DNA from: Frigoribacterium sp. PhB24
Lineage (GTDB): Bacteria > Actinomycetota > Actinomycetes > Actinomycetales > Microbacteriaceae
Direction: 5' to 3'
Length of the DNA stretch: 64,000 nucleotides
NCBI RefSeq assembly: GCF_003755185.1
Contig: NZ_RKIC01000009.1
Span: forward strand, 186,001-250,000
A program made the translations under genes and the position numbers. Below are positions 38,803 through 47,657 of this stretch, piece after piece. Each line of letters starts with the position of its first letter. Position 1 is the stretch's first letter. The notes under the pieces were generated by a model. The model had not been told where the DNA came from, made no database searches, and saw only the letters and a list, made by a program, of their open reading frames with translations.

Positions 38803-39513
38803 CTGATCGCGGTCCTCGTGATGAGGGCGGCGACTTCATCAGACGCTCTCGTTCTTGTGCGTGACATCACGCCTTACTCCGGTTGGGTGGGGCTGGGGCT
38901 GAGGCAGTCCCAGCAACGCCAGGAGGGCCGCAGGGAGCCGCGATGAGGTGACCCCTGATCCAGGCCACCACCGCGTCTCCTGCGACGCCGTCGCCCTCTC
39001 TCTGGTCCGAGCCCGCCACCGGAATCAGGCGCCGTCCCGGGTTAGTGAGTGGGCCCCGAGGGGCCAAGGTCTGGTGGCTAGGGGAGTCACCGCATGCTTC
39101 GCGGAATCGGAACCCTGCTCACGAGGGTCGACCCCCTCAGGAAGAGTTGATCGAGCTCGCACAGATCGATCGCGGGATGACCGACGGGCCGTACGGGAGG
39201 GGTGCGAGGAGTCCGGGCGTAGGGGATGCACGGACGGCATGTCGTTGCAGGGGAGAGGGGAGGGCCAGGCGCCGGCGGCGTGCCTTGGCGCAGGCGTCGT
39301 GCCGAGGCGCCGGCGGCGTGCGGAGGCTCAGTCAAACCGGGTACGGCGGACCGGCAGAAGGGCGGGTGCCGTCGTCTGGGCGTCAGTTGAGGCTGGACAT
39401 GATGGTGTCTCCCGGAGACAAGCGAACACCGCGTGGCTCAGCCGGGGTACTTTGTCGGCCCTCGACCTGACTAAGACCGCCGGCAACCCTCAGAAGTCCG
39501 CGGCACATGCCGA
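38803..39513. other. Non-coding stretch between the two halves of the respiratory chain genes
   Basis: Apart from the broken gene at 38578-38802, no reading frame with credible codon use or start signal was found between the ctaF terminator and the qcrB terminator. Stops are frequent in all frames and base composition looks less skewed than in neighbouring genes. A 17-bp direct repeat is at 39267-39321. It may be a decayed insertion or lost genes. Confidence 0.6.
39267..39321 (+). repeat. 17-bp direct repeat, 38-bp period
   Basis: AGGCGCCGGCGGCGTGC occurs at 39267-39283 and 39305-39321. Both copies are exact. They lie in the non-coding stretch and may be the trace of a small duplication. Confidence 0.7.
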
Positions 39514-39546
39514 AGGCCCGGCCGCACGACATGTGCGACCGGGCCT
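39514..39546 (-). terminator. Terminator of the ctaE-qcrCAB operon
   Basis: In minus-strand RNA, AGGCCCGGUCGCAC pairs with GUGCGGCCGGGCCU (14 bp, one G-U) around a 5-base loop, 14 bases after the qcrB stop. The pair forms better in minus-strand RNA than in plus-strand RNA, where it has a mismatch. Confidence 0.78.
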
Positions 39547-39560
39547 ACGGGATGTGGTGT

Positions 39561-41222
39561 TCAGTGACCTTCGTCGTGATGCGATGACTCGATCTCGGAA
39601 CGCTTCACGGGGGCGATGCGGTCTTCGAAGAAGAACGACGACGCGGATGCGCGAGCGCGCTGCAGAGCCGTGATCTTGCCGTTCGCGTTGGGACGGACCA
39701 TCAGGGGCTCGTACTCGTTGAAGTCGAGGAGACGCCAGCGCTCGTACTCGTCGAGCTGCTCGTGCACCTCGATGTACTCGCCACCCGGCAGACGCACGAT
39801 GCGGCCCGACTCGTAGCCGTGCAGAGCGATCTCTCGATCCTTCTTCTGCAGCGCCAGGCAGACACGCTTGGTGACCCAGAAGGCGATGAACGGACCGAGG
39901 ATCAACGCTGCCTGGCAGGCATGGATCACGTAGTTCAGGGACAGGTGGAAGTGCGTCGCCATGATGTCGGAGCTCGCGGCCGCCCAGAGGCTGGCATAGA
40001 ACACGATGCCGGCCGCGCCGATGGCGGTGCGGGTCGGAGCGTTGCGAGGCCGGTCGAGGATGTGGTGCTCGCGCTTGTCGCCGGTCACCCAGGCTTCGAA
40101 GAACGGGTACAGCAGGACGACGACGATGAAGAGGCCGAGGACGGCGATCGGCACCAGGATGTTCATCGAGACGGTGTAACCGAAGGCCACGAACTCCCAG
40201 CCCGGCGGCACGAGACGCAGTGCGCCGTCGGCGAAGCCGATGTACCAGTCGGGCTGCGTACCTGCCGACACGGGGGAGGGGTCGTACGGTCCGTAGTTCC
40301 AGATGGGGTTGATCGTGAACAACGACGCGATGAGGACGATCACGCCGAAGACGATGAAGAAGAATCCACCGGCCTTGGCCGCGAAGACCGGCATGACCGG
40401 GACGCCCACGACGTTCTGGTTCGTCTTGCCGGGACCGGCGAACTGCGTGTGCTTGTTGATGATGAGCAGCAGCAGGTGCACGCCCAGCAAGGCGATCAGT
40501 AGCGCCGGCAGCAGCATGATGTGCAGCGAGTAGAAACGACCGACCATGTCGGTACCCGGGAACTCGCCACCGAACACGAGGTACGAGATCCAGACGCCGA
40601 TCACGGGGATGCCCTTGATCATGCCGTCGATGATGCGTGCACCGTTGCCCGAGAGCAGGTCGTCGGGTAGCGAGTATCCGGTGAAGCCCTCGGCCATGGC
40701 GAGGATCCACAGGGTGAAGCCCACGACCCAGTTGATCTCGCGAGGCTTGCGGAACGCGCCGGTGAAGTAGACGCGCAGCATGTGCAGCATGATCGCGGCG
40801 ACGAACAGGAGGGCCGCCCAGTGGTGGATCTGCCGGAACAGCAGACCACCGCGGATGTCGAACGAGATGTCGAGCGTCGACGCCATCGCGGCCGACATGT
40901 TGAGGCCCTTGAGCGGAACGTACGACCCGTTGTAGTTGACCTCGGCCATCGACGGCTGGAAGAAGAACGTCAGGAACGTACCCGAGAGCAGGATGACGAC
41001 GAACGAGTACAGCGCGACCTCGCCCAGCATGAACGACCAGTGGTCGGGGAAGATCTTGCGACCCACCTCTTTGACCAGGCCGGACATGCTCGTGCGCTCG
41101 TCGATGTAGTTGGCCGTCGCGCCGAGGATCTTGTTGGTCTTCGTCGGAGCGAAGGCCGGAGCCTTGCCGATGTTGTCCGACGTGGCCGGTTCGGCACCTT
41201 GTGCCGGGGTGGTGGTGATCAC
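39561..41222 (-). CDS. qcrB: Menaquinol-cytochrome c reductase cytochrome b subunit
   Basis: QcrB oxidises menaquinol and carries hemes bL and bH. 553 residues and eight or more membrane helices. Heme ligands are in the HHWAALLFVAAIMLHMLRVY and FYSLHIMLLPALLIALLGVHLLL segments; the Qo-site PPGWEFVAFGY replaces PEWY, as in Actinobacteria. A long cytoplasmic C-terminus (from about 440) is typical of the phylum. The GTG at 41222 overlaps the qcrA stop (GTGA); upstream open frame is not similar. QcrB is the target of the drug telacebec in mycobacteria. Confidence 0.97.
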   Translation of the reverse strand: MITTTPAQGAEPATSDNIGKAPAFAPTKTNKILGATANYIDERTSMSGLVKEVGRKIFPDHWSFMLGEVALYSFVVILLSGTFLTFFFQPSMAEVNYNGSYVPLKGLNMSAAMASTLDISFDIRGGLLFRQIHHWAALLFVAAIMLHMLRVYFTGAFRKPREINWVVGFTLWILAMAEGFTGYSLPDDLLSGNGARIIDGMIKGIPVIGVWISYLVFGGEFPGTDMVGRFYSLHIMLLPALLIALLGVHLLLLIINKHTQFAGPGKTNQNVVGVPVMPVFAAKAGGFFFIVFGVIVLIASLFTINPIWNYGPYDPSPVSAGTQPDWYIGFADGALRLVPPGWEFVAFGYTVSMNILVPIAVLGLFIVVVLLYPFFEAWVTGDKREHHILDRPRNAPTRTAIGAAGIVFYASLWAAASSDIMATHFHLSLNYVIHACQAALILGPFIAFWVTKRVCLALQKKDREIALHGYESGRIVRLPGGEYIEVHEQLDEYERWRLLDFNEYEPLMVRPNANGKITALQRARASASSFFFEDRIAPVKRSEIESSHHDEGH

Positions 41223-42286
41223 TTTTCGCGCTCCCAGAAGCTCGGGCCCACAGGTTCGTGGAAGTCGCTCTGCGCGACGAGGTACCCGTCGGCGTCGACC
41301 GTGATGGGCAGCTGCGGCAAGGGGCGCTTGGCGGGCCCGAAGATCACTTCGCAGTTGTTCGTCACATCGAACGTGGACTGGTGGCAGGGGCAGAGCAGGT
41401 GGTGTGTCTGCTGTTCGTAGAGGGCCACGGGGCACCCGACGTGCGTGCAGATCTTGGAGTAAGCGACGATCCCGTCGTACTGCCAGTCTTCGCGTCCCTC
41501 GGCCGGGTGGAGGTCTTCCGGCTTGAGGCGCATGAGAAGGACGGCCGCTTTGGCTTTCTCTTCGAGGAGATGTTCTGATTCGTTGAGGTTCTCGGGGATG
41601 ACGTGGAACACCGAGCCGAGAGTGACGTCCGACGCCTTGATGCGGGTGCCGGAGGGGTCGGCGGCGAGGTGCATGCCCTCTTCCCACAAGGTGTGACGGA
41701 GGACTGCGTTGGGGTCTTCGGCCGGTGCGAGGTCACGGAACAGGACGACCGCGGGGAGCGGGGTCGCGACGAGGGCACCGATGAGGCTGTTGCGGATGAG
41801 TGAACGGCGACCGAAGCCGCTTTCGTGGTTACCCAGCGCGAAGACCTCGACGGCCTTTTCACGCGTCGGTTCGGAGCCGCGCGTGTCATGGCGCATCTCG
41901 GTGATCTCGCGTGCCGGCATGAGGGTCTTGGACCAGTGCACGGCACCGATTCCGACCGACAGCAGCCCGAGGGCGATGCCGAGACCGAGGAACAGGTTGT
42001 TCAGACGGACCGAACCCGAGTCGCCGGACGTGATGGGAAATGCGACGTACGCGCCGATGGCGGCGATGCTGCCCACGATCGACAGGAAGAAGAAGAGGCT
42101 GACCTGACGTTCTGCACGCTTCTCGACCCTGGGGTCGATGTCGGTGACTCGATCGCGGTGCGGCGGTTCGCCCGGGTTCTGGAACACGTCGGACGTCACG
42201 ACCGCCGTGCCGGCCGATACCTGTCGAGGCTCGCGCTTCTCGACAGCCGAGCCCGCCGTGGGGGCCTCGTCGTCGTGCTCTGCCAT
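41219..42286 (-). CDS. qcrA: Menaquinol-cytochrome c reductase Rieske iron-sulfur subunit
   Basis: QcrA passes electrons from menaquinol to the diheme QcrC. 355 residues with three N-terminal membrane helices (about 67-90, 100-120, 163-185), the actinobacterial form. The Rieske cluster ligands are C280 and H282 in CTHVGC and C299 and H302 in CPCHQSTFD; C285 and C301 form the disulfide. ATG start; the gap to qcrC is 37 bases. Confidence 0.97.
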   Translation of the reverse strand: MAEHDDEAPTAGSAVEKREPRQVSAGTAVVTSDVFQNPGEPPHRDRVTDIDPRVEKRAERQVSLFFFLSIVGSIAAIGAYVAFPITSGDSGSVRLNNLFLGLGIALGLLSVGIGAVHWSKTLMPAREITEMRHDTRGSEPTREKAVEVFALGNHESGFGRRSLIRNSLIGALVATPLPAVVLFRDLAPAEDPNAVLRHTLWEEGMHLAADPSGTRIKASDVTLGSVFHVIPENLNESEHLLEEKAKAAVLLMRLKPEDLHPAEGREDWQYDGIVAYSKICTHVGCPVALYEQQTHHLLCPCHQSTFDVTNNCEVIFGPAKRPLPQLPITVDADGYLVAQSDFHEPVGPSFWEREK

Positions 42287-42323
42287 TGATTCTGCCTTTC
42301 GTGAAGTACGGAGAGAACGCGGG

Positions 42324-43157
42324 TCAGTTCGACCGGGCCGTCAGCCAGATGGTGATCGCGACGATCGCACCGAGCCCGAAGATCCAGATGAAGAGACCTT
42401 CGGCGACGGGGCCGAGGCTCCCGAGCTCGAATCCACCCGGCGACGGGTTGTTCTCGACGTACTTGAGGTACGTGATGATGTCGGCCTTGTCTTGGGGCGA
42501 CAGGTTGAGGTCGTTGAAGACCGGCATGTTCTGCGGGCCCGTCTGCATGGCCTCGTAGATGTGGTGGGCGGTGACGCCGTCGAGTGCGGGGGCGAACTTG
42601 CCCTGCGTGAGTGCACCGCCCGCGCCGGCCACGTTGTGGCACATGGCGCAGTTGATGCGGAAGAGTTCGGCACCGTTGGTCGTGTCGCCGTCGGCCTGGA
42701 GCAGTGACTCGTCGGGGATGGCGGGGCCGGGGGCGAGCGACGCGACGTAGGCGGCCATGGCGGCGACCTGCTCGTCGGAGAACTGCGTGGGCTTCTGTTC
42801 GGCCTGCGGGCCGTTGACGGCCATGGGCATGCGCCCCGTGCCGACCTGGAAATCAACCGAGGCGGCTCCGACGCCGATCAGGCTCGGACCGCTGTCGGTG
42901 CCTGCCGCACTCAGACCGTGGCAGGTGGCGCAGTTCGACGCGAAGAGCTTCTGACCCTCGTCGATGCTCTGCTGCGAGGTCGCGGTCGCGCTGCTCTCGT
43001 CAGCCGAGGCGGTGGAGGAGAAGAGCGCGTAGGCACCGCCCGTGGTGAGCAGGCCGACGAGCAGCAGCGAGGCGGTGGCGACGGGGCCGCGACGGCCGGC
43101 CTTCTTGGTGCGTCGGGAGGACGAAGTTCTGGAGAACATGCTGTGCAGACGATCCAA
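42324..43157 (-). CDS. qcrC: Menaquinol-cytochrome c reductase diheme cytochrome c subunit
   Basis: QcrC connects the bc1 and aa3 complexes directly, replacing a soluble cytochrome c. 277 residues: N-terminal membrane anchor (about 24-46) after a basic stretch, two heme c sites CATCH (76-80) and CAMCH (170-174) with downstream Met ligands (GRMPM; NMPVF), and a C-terminal membrane helix. Start is uncertain: the TTG at 43157 lies three bases after the ctaE stop, and an ATG at 43139 is an alternative; neither has a strong ribosome binding site. Confidence 0.95.
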   Translation of the reverse strand: MDRLHSMFSRTSSSRRTKKAGRRGPVATASLLLVGLLTTGGAYALFSSTASADESSATATSQQSIDEGQKLFASNCATCHGLSAAGTDSGPSLIGVGAASVDFQVGTGRMPMAVNGPQAEQKPTQFSDEQVAAMAAYVASLAPGPAIPDESLLQADGDTTNGAELFRINCAMCHNVAGAGGALTQGKFAPALDGVTAHHIYEAMQTGPQNMPVFNDLNLSPQDKADIITYLKYVENNPSPGGFELGSLGPVAEGLFIWIFGLGAIVAITIWLTARSN

Positions 43158-43160
43158 TGC

Positions 43161-43805
43161 CTATTTGAGGAGGTAGATGACGATGAAGAGGCCGATCCAG
43201 ACCACGTCGACGAAGTGCCAGTAGTACGAGACCACGATGGCCGTGGTGGCCTCTTTGTGGCCGAAGTTCTTGACGGCGTAGGCACGGCCGATGGTGAGAA
43301 GGAAGGCGATCAGACCACCGATGACGTGGGCGCCGTGGAAGCCGGTCGTCATGTAGAAGGCGGAGCCGTAGGCGCTCGAACTGAGGGTGACGTGTTCGGA
43401 GATGAGGGTCGCGTACTCGAAGACCTGGCCACAGACGAAGACCGCGCCCATCGCGTAGGTGAGGAAGAACCACTCGACCATGCCCCAGCGGCCGACCTGG
43501 AAGAGGCGACCGGTGCGGTGCGGCTGCATGCGCTCTGCGGCGAACACGCCGAACTGGCACGCGACCGACGAGAGCACCAGGGTGATCGTGTTCGTCAGCG
43601 CGAACGGCACGTTGTGCAGGGCCGTCTGGTCGGCCCACAAGCCGGGAGACGTCGAGCGGAGCGTGAAGTAGATCGCGAAGAGGCCGGCGAAGAACATGAC
43701 CTCGCTGCCGAGCCACACGATGGTGCCCACGGCAACCGTGCTGGGTCGATTGACGACGGGGCCGCCAGAAGGTCTCGAGAGAGAGGTACTTGTCACGAGG
43801 TCCAT
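43161..43805 (-). CDS. ctaE: Cytochrome c oxidase subunit III
   Basis: CtaE is a membrane subunit of the aa3 oxidase that supports proton uptake and stability. 214 residues with five or more membrane helices after a 25-residue N-terminus. Motifs: [32 protein letters not shown] and the C-terminal [20 protein letters not shown], typical of the family. First gene of ctaE-qcrC-qcrA-qcrB, the usual actinobacterial order. Its ATG lies five bases past a -10, so the mRNA is probably leaderless. Confidence 0.97.
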   Translation of the reverse strand: MDLVTSTSLSRPSGGPVVNRPSTVAVGTIVWLGSEVMFFAGLFAIYFTLRSTSPGLWADQTALHNVPFALTNTITLVLSSVACQFGVFAAERMQPHRTGRLFQVGRWGMVEWFFLTYAMGAVFVCGQVFEYATLISEHVTLSSSAYGSAFYMTTGFHGAHVIGGLIAFLLTIGRAYAVKNFGHKEATTAIVVSYYWHFVDVVWIGLFIVIYLLK

Positions 43806-43810
43806 TATGC

Positions 43811-43839
43811 CTGGTAAGTCGCCTTGGGTTTGCGCTCAA
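43811..43839 (-). promoter_or_regulatory. Promoter of ctaE-qcrCAB, probably leaderless
   Basis: On the minus strand TTGAGC (43839-43834), a 17-bp spacer and TACCAG (43816-43811), then five bases to the ctaE ATG at 43805. The spacing puts the start of transcription at or within two bases of the start codon. Confidence 0.6.
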
Positions 43840-43898
43840 AACCCCGGGTCGGGAATTTCCCTTGACGCCGAGACATCGGAGCGCGTCGGTGCCGCCGG

Positions 43899-43904
43899 TA
43901 GCCT
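43899..43904 (+). promoter_or_regulatory. -10 element TAGCCT for trpD
   Basis: TAGCCT is followed by six bases and the trpD ATG, again the spacing of a leaderless message. No convincing -35 and no trp attenuator peptide are present. Confidence 0.5.
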
Positions 43905-43910
43905 GGGCGC

Positions 43911-44966
43911 ATGACCTCCGAGCTCACCTGGCCCTTGATCATCGACGCACTCCTCTCGGGTCGGGACCTCTCGATCAGCGAGGCCACCTGGTCGATGGAA
44001 CAAGTGATGACGGGCGACGTCACCTCGGCCCAGCTCGCGGCCTTCCTGGTGGCCCTTCGGGCCAAAGGGGAGACGGTCGACGAGATCGTCGGCTTCCGGG
44101 ACGCCGTGCTCGCCCATGCCGTGGCCCTGCCGGTCGACACCATGGCGGTCGACATCGTCGGGACGGGCGGTGACCGCTTCGGCACCGTCAACGTCTCCAC
44201 GATGGCCTCGGTCGTCGTGGCCGCGACCGGTGTCCCGGTGATCAAGCACGGCAACCGGGCGGCGAGCTCGTCGTCCGGCTCGTCGGACGTCCTCGCGGCC
44301 CTAGGGATCGACCTGAGCATCGGGGCGGACCGCGTGGCTGATGTCCTGAGGGAAGCGGGGCTGACCTTCGCCTTCGCCGCCGCTTTCCACCCGGGCTTCG
44401 GCAACGCGGCGGCCGTCCGGCGCGAGATCGGGGTGCCGACGGTCTTCAACTTCCTGGGTCCCCTCGTGAACCCGGCGCGACCCGAGGCGAGCGCCGTCGG
44501 CGTCGCGTCCCTCGACAAGGTGCCGCTGATCGTCGGCGTCTTCCAGACGCGAGGTGCGACGGCCCTCGTGTTCCGCGGTGACGACGGTCTCGACGAGTTG
44601 ACCACCACCGGCCACAGCCACATCTGGGAGGTCACCGGAGGGTCGGTGACGGAGCACGACCTCGATCCCCTCGAGCTGGGCATCCCGCGCGCGCGCATCT
44701 CCGACCTCGTCGGCGGTGACGCCGCGCACAATGCGGGCATCGCCCGTGAGGTCCTGGCGGGGGAGCGCGGTCCGGTCCGCGACATCGTGCTGCTCAACGC
44801 GGCGGCCGGGCTGGTGTCCTACGGGCTGGCGGCCGACCCGGGCCAGCGCGAACGGCCGCTCCTCGCCCGCTTCCGCGAGCAGTTGGACGTCGCGGCCCGG
44901 GCCGTCGACTCGGGCGCGGCGATCGCGAAACTGGACCAGTGGGTGGCCGCGACCCGCGCCTCCTGA
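43911..44966 (+). CDS. trpD: Anthranilate phosphoribosyltransferase
   Basis: TrpD joins anthranilate to PRPP in the second step of tryptophan synthesis. 351 residues. PRPP and Mg sites: DIVGTGGDRFGTVNVST, KHGNRAASSSSGSSDVLAALG, and the anthranilate-site HPGFGNAAAVRREIGVPTVFNFLGPLVNPA, with GDDGLDELTTTG. It stands alone, away from other trp genes, as in several Actinobacteria. Its last codons, CGC GCC TCC TGA, are a decamer repeat copy and give the C-terminus Arg-Ala-Ser. Confidence 0.97.
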   Translation: MTSELTWPLIIDALLSGRDLSISEATWSMEQVMTGDVTSAQLAAFLVALRAKGETVDEIVGFRDAVLAHAVALPVDTMAVDIVGTGGDRFGTVNVSTMASVVVAATGVPVIKHGNRAASSSSGSSDVLAALGIDLSIGADRVADVLREAGLTFAFAAAFHPGFGNAAAVRREIGVPTVFNFLGPLVNPARPEASAVGVASLDKVPLIVGVFQTRGATALVFRGDDGLDELTTTGHSHIWEVTGGSVTEHDLDPLELGIPRARISDLVGGDAAHNAGIAREVLAGERGPVRDIVLLNAAAGLVSYGLAADPGQRERPLLARFREQLDVAARAVDSGAAIAKLDQWVAATRAS

Positions 44967-44983
44967 GACGCACCGCGCCTCCT
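44949..44983 (+). repeat. Two decamer repeat copies at the end of trpD
   Basis: CGCGCCTCCT occurs at 44955-44964, covering the trpD stop, and at 44974-44983 in the gap. The 17-mer GCGACCCGCGCCTCCTG (44949-44965) is identical to 59638-59654 inside the helicase gene. Confidence 0.65.
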
Positions 44984-45003
44984 CGTCCCGAGGGGGCGGA
45001 CGA

Positions 45004-45035
45004 CGAAGGGCCCGTCCGGTCGGACGGGCCCTTCG
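45004..45035. terminator. Bidirectional terminator between trpD and glpK
   Basis: CGAAGGGCCCGTCCG and CGGACGGGCCCTTCG form a perfect 15-bp inverted repeat separated by two bases. It sits between convergent genes and could serve both. Confidence 0.85.
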
Positions 45036-45044
45036 CCTGGAGGA

Positions 45045-46565
45045 TCAGTTGACGTCGTCGTCGACCCAGTCGAAGGTCTTCGTGACGGCCTTCTTCCACA
45101 GACGCAGCGTGCGGTCACGCTCGTCGGCGTCGATGTTCGGGGTCCAGCGCTTGTCCTCCTGCCAGTTGGCGCGGAGGTCGTCGAGGGTCTCCCAGAACCC
45201 GACGGCGAGACCGGCCGCGTAGGCAGCACCGAGCGCCGTGGTCTCGGCGACGACGGGGCGGACGACGGGAACGTCGAGGATGTCGGCCTGGAACTGCATG
45301 AGCGCGTCGTTGGCGGTCATGCCGCCGTCGACCTTGAGCTCGGTCAGGTCGACGCCCGAGTCGGCGTTGACCGCGTCGAGGACCTCGCGGGTCTGGAACG
45401 CGGTCGCCTCGAGTGCGGCACGGGCGATGTGGCCCTTGTTGACGTAGCGCGTGAGACCGACGAGGGCACCCCGGGCGTCGGATCGCCAGTACGGAGCGAA
45501 CAGGCCGGAGAACGCGGGGACGAAGTACACCCCGCCGTTGTCCTCGACGGTCTTGGCCAGCTCTTCGACCTCGGGTGCCGAGCCGATCATGCCCAGGTTG
45601 TCGCGCAGCCACTGGATCAGCGAGCCCGTGACGGCGATCGACCCTTCGAGGGCGTAGTGCGGTGCGGCGTCGCCGAGCTTGTAGCCGAGCGTCGTGAGCA
45701 GCCCGTTCTTCGAGTGGACGATCTCTTCGCCCGTGTTGAAGATCAGGAAGTTGCCGGTGCCGTAGGTGTTCTTCGACTCGCCCTGGTCGAACGCGGCCTG
45801 GCCGAAGGTCGCGGCCTGCTGGTCGCCCAGGATGCCGGCGATGGGCACCTCGCGCAGCAGGCTCGAGGCCTCGACGGTGCCGTAGACCTCGGACGAGCTC
45901 TTGATCTCGGGGAGCATCGACTTCGGCACGTCGAAGGCCTCGAGGATGTCGTCACGCCACTGGAGCGTCTCGAGGTCCATGAAGAGGGTGCGCGAGGCGT
46001 TGGTCACGTCGGTGACGTGGACACCGCCGTCGGTGCCGCCCGTGAGGTTCCACAGGACCCAGGTGTCGGTCGTGCCGAAGAGCAGGTCGCCGGCCTCGGC
46101 CTTCTCGCGGGCGCCCTCGACGTTCTCGAGGATCCAGACGACCTTCGTGCCCGAGAAGTACGTGGCGAGGGGCAGGCCGACGATCGGCTTGAAGCGCTCG
46201 ACGCCGCCGTCGGCCGCGAGGCGGTCGACGATGGGCTGGGTGCGGGTGTCCTGCCAGACGATGGCGTTGTAGACCGCCTTGCCGGTGGTCTTGTCCCAGA
46301 CGACCGCGGTCTCGCGCTGGTTGGTGATGCCGACTGCCTTGATGTTGTGCCGTGTGATGTCGGCGCGGGACAGTGCCTGGCCGATGACCTCACGGGTGTT
46401 CTCCCAGATCTCGGCGGGGTCGTGCTCGACCCAACCGGCCCGGGGGAAGATCTGCTCGTGCTCTTTCTGGCCGGTCGCCACGATCGAGCCCGAGTGGTCG
46501 AAGATGATGGCGCGGGTGCTGGTGGTTCCCTGGTCGATGGCCAGGACGTAGTCGGTGTCGCTCAC
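45045..46565 (-). CDS. glpK: Glycerol kinase
   Basis: GlpK phosphorylates glycerol to sn-glycerol 3-phosphate. 506 residues, FGGY family: [18 protein letters not shown] at the N-terminus, [30 protein letters not shown], the ATP-binding [20 protein letters not shown] and [18 protein letters not shown]. The GTG at 46565 has AAGGAG eight bases upstream; the 13 upstream codons are not conserved. It follows glpF on the minus strand, so uptake and trapping of glycerol are encoded together. Confidence 0.97.
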   Translation of the reverse strand: MSDTDYVLAIDQGTTSTRAIIFDHSGSIVATGQKEHEQIFPRAGWVEHDPAEIWENTREVIGQALSRADITRHNIKAVGITNQRETAVVWDKTTGKAVYNAIVWQDTRTQPIVDRLAADGGVERFKPIVGLPLATYFSGTKVVWILENVEGAREKAEAGDLLFGTTDTWVLWNLTGGTDGGVHVTDVTNASRTLFMDLETLQWRDDILEAFDVPKSMLPEIKSSSEVYGTVEASSLLREVPIAGILGDQQAATFGQAAFDQGESKNTYGTGNFLIFNTGEEIVHSKNGLLTTLGYKLGDAAPHYALEGSIAVTGSLIQWLRDNLGMIGSAPEVEELAKTVEDNGGVYFVPAFSGLFAPYWRSDARGALVGLTRYVNKGHIARAALEATAFQTREVLDAVNADSGVDLTELKVDGGMTANDALMQFQADILDVPVVRPVVAETTALGAAYAAGLAVGFWETLDDLRANWQEDKRWTPNIDADERDRTLRLWKKAVTKTFDWVDDDVN

Positions 46566-46722
46566 GGGTGGTACTCCTTCGTCGTTGATGGATGCGGCTC
46601 GCACGGAGGCCCGGGTCGGTCCATTCGAGCGGACGGGCCCGAGCCTCTGCTGGGAGCGGGTGGATCGACCGGCGTCGGGCGGCCCGGGGGAGCCGGCCTC
46701 GACCGATCAGTGGGTCGCCGGG

Positions 46723-47460
46723 TCAGGCGGCGAGGGGGAGGAGCGGGAAGGACAGCAGTGCCGCGAGGGCACCGCCGACGAGGGGGCCGACGACCGGTAC
46801 CCAGGCGTAGGACCAGTCGCTGCCGCCCTTGCCCTTGATGGGCAGGAACGCGTGCGCGATGCGGGGTCCGAGGTCACGGGCCGGGTTGATGGCGTAGCCG
46901 GTGGGCCCACCGAGCGAGGCGCCGATGCCGACCACGAGCAGTGCGACGGCCAGGCCGCCGAGCGGGCCGAGGTTGGCGGCGTTGGGGGAGGCGCCGTTGG
47001 TGATGGCGATGATCGTGAAGACCAGCACGAAGGTGCCGATGATCTCGGTCACGAGGTTCCAGCCGTAGTTGCGGATCGCAGGACCGGTCGAGAACACGCC
47101 CAGCTTGGTCGCCGGGTCGGGCTCCTCGTCGAAGTGCTGCTTGTAGGCCAGCCAGACGACGACCGCACCGATGATCGCACCGACCATCTGCGCCGCCACG
47201 TACACGAGGAACGCCGCGAACGTGATGTTGCCGAGGATGAGCTGCGCGATGCTCACGGCCGGGTTGAGGTGCGCGCCCGACGAGTACGAGGCCAGGATTC
47301 CGACGAAGACCGCGAGGCCCCAGCCGAAGTTGACCATGAGCGTCCCGCCGTTAAAGCCCTTCGTCTTCGTCAGCGCGACGTTGGCGACGACGCCGCCACC
47401 GAGGGTGAGCAGCAATGCGGTGCCCACCGTCTCTGAAAGAAAAATCAATCCCAGGTTCAC
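46723..47460 (-). CDS. glpF: Aquaglyceroporin (MIP family glycerol facilitator)
   Basis: Passive channel for glycerol and possibly dihydroxyacetone. 245 residues with six membrane helices and two half-helices carrying the NPA boxes: SGAHLNPAVS and AINPARDLGPR. Asp after the second NPAR is characteristic of glycerol-conducting rather than water-only channels. The GTG at 47460 has AAGGAAGG five bases upstream; an upstream frame to 47493 lacks a site. The glpK start is 157 bases downstream. Confidence 0.94.
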   Translation of the reverse strand: MNLGLIFLSETVGTALLLTLGGGVVANVALTKTKGFNGGTLMVNFGWGLAVFVGILASYSSGAHLNPAVSIAQLILGNITFAAFLVYVAAQMVGAIIGAVVVWLAYKQHFDEEPDPATKLGVFSTGPAIRNYGWNLVTEIIGTFVLVFTIIAITNGASPNAANLGPLGGLAVALLVVGIGASLGGPTGYAINPARDLGPRIAHAFLPIKGKGGSDWSYAWVPVVGPLVGGALAALLSFPLLPLAA

Positions 47461-47489
47461 GTCGACCTTCCTTGTCGTACGGCGGGGCG

Positions 47490-47518
47490 ACAATGCACCC
47501 GCGGTGAGCGTGTGTCAA
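47490..47518 (-). promoter_or_regulatory. Promoter of glpF-glpK
   Basis: On the minus strand TTGACA (47518-47513, a perfect -35), 17 bases and CATTGT (47495-47490). The leader to the glpF GTG would be about 25 bases. The palindrome GTGTCAACAC (47512-47521) overlaps the -35. Confidence 0.6.
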
Positions 47519-47580
47519 CACCCTAGTGCTGTGATCACACGAGATGAGAAGGAAAGATCAGGTGTTTGCACATATGTGCA
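47512..47580. promoter_or_regulatory. Three palindromes in the glpF-dhaK divergent region
   Basis: GTGTCAACAC (47512-47521), TGTGATCACA (47530-47539) and the perfect 14-mer TGCACATATGTGCA (47567-47580). The first overlaps the glpF -35; the last lies just upstream of a possible dhaK -10, TAAATT (47598-47603). They look like regulator sites serving both directions. No regulator gene is adjacent. Confidence 0.6.
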
Positions 47581-47657
47581 TCAGACCGCCCTGGGAGTAA
47601 ATTGAGCGCAGCCTGGTGCACCCGAGCACCGTCTCCCGCGCCGAGAAAGGTACTTCG

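Noticed and set aside
47530-47539. CRP site TGTGATCACA in the glp/dha divergon
   Set aside because: The half-sites match CRP, but the 6-bp spacer is missing, so it is reported only as a palindrome.
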